Source: Blastocystis sp. Blastoise | Taxonomy: Eukaryota > Sar > Bigyra > Opalinata > Blastocystidae | Length of the DNA stretch: 64,000 nt | Assembly: GCA_039096225.1 (NCBI GenBank) | Contig: JBBPEB010000005.1 | Location: 739,501-803,500, forward strand | Direction of reading: 5' to 3' | Shown: positions 20,820 through 64,000 of the stretch, one piece after another | Numbering within the stretch: the first letter of the stretch is position 1 | How the letters are laid out: every line of letters begins with the position of its first letter | Position numbers and translations under genes: made by a program | Notes under the pieces: model-generated | Database searches by the model: none | The model's input: only the letters and a program-made list of their open reading frames with translations | What the model was told of the DNA's origin: nothing

Positions 20820-23166
20820 GTTAATTATTTATATATATTTTTGTTTCATTTCTTTTTTTGTTTGTAACTATTTTATTAATATATATATACATATATATAT
20901 TTCTTCTTTTTTATTATAAACAATTATTCAACCGATACTTGGTTGTCGTATTGTCTAAATATATATGCTTTTGGCATTTTTTTATTATTATCTTAAATAT
21001 ATATGAATAGATGTATTTTTTATTCTGTTTTTTATATCATTATTATATATAAATATAATGAAAGTATAAAAAGTCTACACATATAAAAATATATTTATTT
21101 TTTTCTTTTTTTGGTCTTTATGAATTGTCACTTCTTTATTCTTATTATTATAATTTTTTTTTCACTTTTTATTGAAAGTATATATATATATATATATTTA
21201 TATATTATTATTATTTTTCTTGTTGTTTTGCAGTATGTATATTGTTTTTATATTTTAATTTTTCTGTTTTTAAGGTGTATCCTATATATATATATGTATT
21301 ATATTATATTTATTTCTATTCTTATTAATTATTTATTAGATTCATCAATGTTTTCAGTGTAATAAATTAAATATAATGTTTTAAATATACTTTGGTTTGT
21401 TTATTAAGTAAATATCAATTAACAATTAAAAGAATTTTGTAATAAATTTTAAAAAAAGACAAAGCATGAAGGTCGATCTTTTTTAATTTCTTATTCTTAT
21501 CATAACTTATGCCTTGAACGATATAAATCATCACTAATTTTTTATTTTTATAAAAATAAAACAATCCGTGTATTGGAGAGTTAAAAATGATTTCTCTTTT
21601 CTATTATTATTGATACATAGTATAATTAATCACAATAAAGTCTAAATAATAGATTAATTATCATTTATTCTATTTCAATAATACTTTATATTTATCTATA
21701 GCTATTTTTTATTTGTGTATAACCATCAAAGAGTATAATTTGTAAATATATCCTAAGATGTATCATTATTTCTAGTTAATAACACTTTTAAATATATATT
21801 AAAATATATGGCCTTGCATATCTCTTAGAAATAACAGAAAATAATAAAGTAGAAAGAATTTCAATATACCATCATTCTTCAAGAACAATTTCCTGCTTCT
21901 TCGTTCATTCATAAACACTGTTTTATACGTGAACTTTCATCAAACTCTAGTATTTCTAGCTAATTAATAATGACCAGGAGATTGATTTCATATATTTTTT
22001 GTATTTAATTTGATTTTTATTTTATTTAGCATGTGTTTCTCCAGTTTAAATCAATAAGTAAAAAGAAATCAATAGATTATGATCAAAAGCATTTAAAAAA
22101 TAATTCTTCCAAATAACCAAGAATAAAACGACAACAAAATGATATCTTTATATAATTCACCATACTAACTCATTTTAATCAAGTATTTCTTCTTTAAATA
22201 CTAATTTAAAACGTTCTTCAATTCAATGAGATACAAATAAAAAAGAAACAATACACTTTTTTATAATCTTCCATTTATCAAAGTCATTATTGATTTAAAC
22301 TACCTAAATTGATCCTGATGTATCACATATCATGCATTGTATCAGACTTATCATCATCATTCAATAATTCATAATATATAGAAGGATCAATTTGTATTTT
22401 TATATTAACTTGAATTAAATCATATGAGAGCAGCTGATCTATTTAAGATCGTCTTTAAGAAGACGATCCTACGTTGTATATACACTTTTTATGAAAGTGA
22501 ATAGAAATTGTGTGGACAATGTTCGTTTAAGTGTTTTTGTTGTCGTTAAAATAGAGAATAAAAGTAATTAAAATGTTTAAAACAAAATGAATAGAATAAT
22601 GAATAAAATGTGCATACTCAATAGGAGAATGGTTCTCGAATGATGACAAGAAAATAATGATCAGAAATTAATTATTTAGTCAATATATATATAAAACAAT
22701 CGTTAAATAAAGAAAATAACTACATAAACTTATCCTATCTAATAGAATATATACAAGAAAACGCAAAGATCTCACTTAAAAAAACACAAAGTTGAGGTCA
22801 AAAGATCAAGATGACACATAAAGATATGCATCAATCAGATTCGGAGAAAAGGGAATCTCCAAAACGGGTAAACCAGTTTCTCTCATTCATCATCATATGG
22901 TTTCAAAAAAAACACGGTTACTTTAGGAATGTGTCCATAAAAGAGCGAGTTTCTTCTGGTTTTTCATAATGACATACTGATTGTCATTTGTGTTCTGGTG
23001 CATCAAAAGTATTCATTTTTATAGAATCTCTATTAATACTGAACATGTTCCGACTTCTTGAAACCATTAAAAAGAAGGATTTTATTTTTCTATTTTCTTC
23101 ATTTTTTTATTAAAATCTTTTTGATAGAATATCTAAATAATTTATTTTATATTTAACTAAAACATA
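20820..23166. other. Long intergenic region, no gene recognised
   Basis: About 2.35 kb between two plus-strand genes. It holds a perfect short inverted repeat (22447-22468) and one 52-codon frame (22811-22969) that is less AT-rich than its surroundings but matches nothing I know. The 3' part must contain the alanine aminotransferase promoter. Confidence 0.4.
22447..22468. repeat. Perfect 9 bp inverted repeat (hairpin)
   Basis: GATCGTCTT and AAGACGATC flank a 4-nt loop, TAAG. It lies alone in intergenic DNA about 700 bp upstream of the alanine aminotransferase start. It could be a dyad binding site or chance; no second copy was seen nearby. Confidence 0.4.
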
Positions 23167-25107
23167 ATGAGTATGTTATATACTTTGCTATTTAATTGTT
23201 ATTAGACACTGAAAGAATTAGTTTAAAGGATGTCAATCCTAATGTATATTTTTTTATATATCATTTATTGTTTGCATTTATTATCAACCTTATTCTATAT
23301 AGTTAATTAAAGCTGAATATGCTATTCGTGGAGCTATTGTTGCTAAAGCCAATGAAATGGAAACTATGCTTCGTAGAGGTGCTTCTTTACCTTTTGATAA
23401 ATTAGTTTATTGTAATATTGGTAATCCACAAGTATATATTTATAACCTATTTTTATTTATTTGGTTTTAGTAAACCATTTTATTATTATTTTTTAACGTA
23501 TTCTCTTTTCTTTAGTCATTGAAACAAAAGCCTATAACTTTCTTGCGTCAAGTATTAGCTTGTGCTTGCTATCCTGATTTGATGGCTATCAATCCTCCTC
23601 TTTTCCCATCTGATGTTGTTGAAAGAGTTCAAGCATTTCTTAAGTCAAACCCTGGATATACTTATTTATATATTTTTCTAAATAAATATATATTATTTAA
23701 TGGTGAAAAAGGTTATAACTGTTTTTAATTTTATTTTTTACCACAAGATTTTATAACCATAATTTTTTTTTAATCTTGGTTTTTTTTTTTTTGTGTGTGT
23801 TTTCATTTATTTATTTTTTTTTTGATTAATATATTATAATAAGAATTATATTTATTATGTAGGGTGGTACTGGTGCTTATTCAAAGTCTCAAGGAACAGA
23901 TATGGTAGTTAAAGATGTAGCTAATTTCATTGGTGAACGTGATGGTTATCCTTGTGATCCTTCATGTATTTACATAACAAATGGTGCTTCTCATGCTATT
24001 CAGAATTGTTTATCTATGTTTATTAGTTCCAAAGCTGATGGTGTTTTATTACCTATACCTCAATATCCCTTATATTCTGCTACAATTACTTTATATGGTG
24101 GTTCTCAAGTTCATTATTATTTAGATGAATCAAATGGTTGGAGTATGTCTATGGAATCTTGTCGTCAAAGTATACAACAAGCTAAACAAAATAATATTCA
24201 TGTTAAAGCTATTGTTGTTATTAATCCTGGTAATCCTACGGGTAAAGTATGTTTTATTTTTATTTTATTTATTTTTAATATTATTTTATTTTCTTATAAA
24301 TATTTATATACTTTTTTTTTCTTATATATATATATTAACTAATAATATTTTTTTTTATAGTGTTTTAGTCGTCAAATAATGGAAGAATTAATAGAGTTTT
24401 GTATTGAAGAAAATATTATATTATTTGCTGATGAAGTTTATCAAGCTAATATATATAATCAAGAAACACCATTTATATCTTTTAGAAAAGTAGCTTTAGA
24501 TATGGGTGAAAGAGGAAGAAATTTACAAATGATTTCATTTCATTCTATTTCTAAAGGATTTTTTGGTGAATGTGGTCGTCGAGGTGGTTATTTACAAACA
24601 CAAGGTTTAGATTCAGAAGTAAGAGCTCAATTAACTAAATTAATGTCTATTTCTTTATGTTCAAATCTTGATGGTCAATTAGCTATTGATGTTATGGTAA
24701 ATCCACCTAAAAAAGGTCAACCTTCTTATGAATTATATGAAAAAGAAAAGAATGATATATTAGATTCATTAAGTAGACGTGCTAAGAAATTACAATCTGC
24801 ATTATCTAAACTTGAAGGTATTACTTGTCAAACTATTGATAGTAGTTTATATTGTTTCTTTAATATGAAATTACCTGAAAAAGCTATACTTGCTGCTAAA
24901 GAATGTAATATGGCTCCTGATGCATTTTATTGTATGCAATTATTAGAAAATACAGGTATTGTTACTGTAGCTGGAAGTGGTTTTGGTCAAGTTAAAGACT
25001 CTTATCATGTCCGTATGACTATTTTACCACCTGAAGAAGATATAGATGAAGTTGTTAATAGAATATCTTTATATCATCAAAAATTCTTAAAACAATATTC
25101 TAATTAA
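23167..25107 (+). CDS. Alanine aminotransferase (PLP-dependent)
   Basis: It catalyses alanine + 2-oxoglutarate to pyruvate + glutamate. Six exons: 23167-23170 (only ATGA), 23206-23243, 23303-23431, 23516-23653, 23863-24246 and 24361-25107; about 479 residues (human ALT 496). Aligned landmarks are NPN..KAEYAIRG, KPITFLRQVLA, TNGASHAIQNCL, PIPQYPLYSATI followed by YYLDE, VVINPGNPTGK, ADEVYQANIY, the PLP-lysine block SFHSISKGFFGECGRRGGY, and C-terminal GSGFGQ..SYHVRMTILPP. No mitochondrial presequence is seen, suggesting a cytosolic enzyme. The first intron is only 35 bp. The intron after exon 4 lacks a GT donor: family alignment and frame require the exon to end ...SNP|GG, leaving intron ends GG...AG (see findings). 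Confidence 0.9.
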
Positions 25108-25816
25108 AACTATATTATAAATAATTTGTAATGGGTACTTTCTATATTTATAATTATTATATTTTTATATATATTAATTATTTCTGTCTTTTGCTCTTTT
25201 TTATTTAATATAAACAATATATCTTATTGTTTAATTGTGTTGGTTGCTTCTTTCTTCATAGATTTTATATTTTTTGTATATTTATTATTATATTCACATT
25301 TCTATTGCTTTATAAGTCGCTTCAAAGTAATTTTTATCAAAAATAATTTTTGTTTTGTTAAAATTTAATTTTAAAAACATATTCTTTTTCTTTTATTAAG
25401 ACATTTATTCAATGAAAATTTTAAAAAGTTTTTTTTTATTCAATTAAGTGCATTGAAAAACAAAGAAAAAATTATATTTGTTTTTATATAACACTGAAAA
25501 ATCATTTTATATAGAATTTCTTTATATATCATCAAAATATATAATTCATTAAAGTTTGATTAATTTATTTTTATACTATATACATATCCAGACAACACGA
25601 CATATATAATTCTATTATAAAAATTAAAAATAACTTAAAATCATGAAAAGTAATTAAGGTCAATGTAGTCAATCAACTATTTTTTGATATATATGCATAC
25701 CATATAACTTTCATAAAGTGATTTTAATCTTATGAATAATATCAAATAAAAATTTATTATATAATAACAAATAAAGCATTTTAGAATTAAACACTCTTAA
25801 AAAGAAAATAAAAAGT
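25108..25816. other. Intergenic, no gene recognised
   Basis: About 700 bp of AT-rich DNA between the 3' ends of alanine aminotransferase and the tRNA-Ala gene. No coding frame or RNA structure is evident. Confidence 0.5.
25811..25814 (-). terminator. Pol III T-run terminator of tRNA-Ala
   Basis: Directly downstream of the tRNA 3' end, the minus strand reads AACTTTTTATTTTC. A run of four or more T is the normal RNA polymerase III stop. Confidence 0.7.
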
Positions 25817-25889
25817 TGGAGAAGAGGGGCATCGATCCCCTTACCTCTCGCATGCTAAGCGAGCGCTCTACCATCTGAGCTACATCCCC
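25817..25889 (-). tRNA. tRNA-Ala (AGC)
   Basis: On the minus strand the sequence reads GGGGATG TA GCTC...GAGC, then the anticodon stem CTCGC, loop TTAGCAT and GCGAG, then the T-arm ending CCCCT, and an acceptor 3' side CTTCTCC plus discriminator A. The loop gives anticodon AGC. The A box (TAGCTCAGATGG) and B-box-like region are present and there is no intron. The acceptor stem is slightly imperfect (one G-U and one T-T opposition), but the gene looks functional. Confidence 0.93.
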
Positions 25890-26121
25890 GATACTGTTTT
25901 CTTAATCTATGCATACTATTTGAAATAGTTGTGTTTTAATATTTTTTTCTAATAACTATTTTTGTTTAGATTTTGTTTATTCTGTTTATTTCTAACAAAA
26001 TACCTCATTAACTTAATAAAATAATTATAAAATATTAAATAAATGATATAAATAAAATGAAAAATATATAGAAATAATATAATTATATAAAAGAAATAAC
26101 AATATAAATATATATAATAAA

Positions 26122-64000
<37,879 letters not shown>

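Noticed and set aside
22811-22969. 52-codon frame (MTHKDMHQSDSEKRES...)
   Set aside because: Short, no recognisable similarity, no neighbouring exon; could be chance.

Overview
The window is nuclear DNA of a very AT-rich, intron-rich single-celled or zoosporic eukaryote. Introns are mostly about 35 to 260 bp, begin GTATAT or GTAA and end TATAG. Proteins carry long Asn and Ser runs, stop codons are standard, and there is a nuclear tRNA-Ala(AGC). This would fit an anaerobic gut fungus (Neocallimastigomycota) or an amoebozoan; the sequence alone does not decide. No prokaryotic gene, operon or CRISPR array is present.

Positions 1-25.9 kb are ordinary host genes: a WD40-like protein (1-1205, minus, cut by the window edge); SEC62 (1511-3177, plus); a diverged fucosyltransferase-like protein (4199-6607, plus); a 12-exon RME-8/DNAJC13-like endosomal protein (7863-16004, minus); a Myb-repeat transcription factor (17588-20819, plus); alanine aminotransferase (23167-25107, plus); and tRNA-Ala (25817-25889, minus).

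From 26122 to beyond the right edge runs one minus-strand gene for a large ankyrin-repeat protein, of which 27 exons could be joined in frame. Two neighbouring introns are inflated by Helitrons (rolling-circle transposons): a 2.7 kb non-coding Helitron in minus orientation (26994-29677, 'N-a') and a 26.7 kb plus-strand composite (29850-56551, 'Hel-O'). A 97 bp host exon lies between them. Every Helitron copy starts with TC, ends with CTAG after a GC-rich hairpin, and sits between an A and a T without target duplication.

Hel-O is a set of nested elements. It encodes a large RepHel protein (Zn-finger-like N-terminus, HUH Rep nuclease, PIF1-type helicase) from about 16 exons, the first part being an array of look-alike symmetric exons. 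Inside Hel-O lie N-c (44724-47404, in a RepHel intron), N-d (49491-52659, in the RepHel coding exon) and an 8.8 kb element, 'Hel-F' (34356-43131). Hel-F looks like two tandem duplications, but it reads exactly as a copy of Hel-O from its own 5' TC to the 3' CTAG of the nested N element, inserted back into an intron of Hel-O. Each family member also carries a conserved tRNA-like cloverleaf. Removing the nested copies on paper restores open frames in both the ankyrin gene and the RepHel exon.
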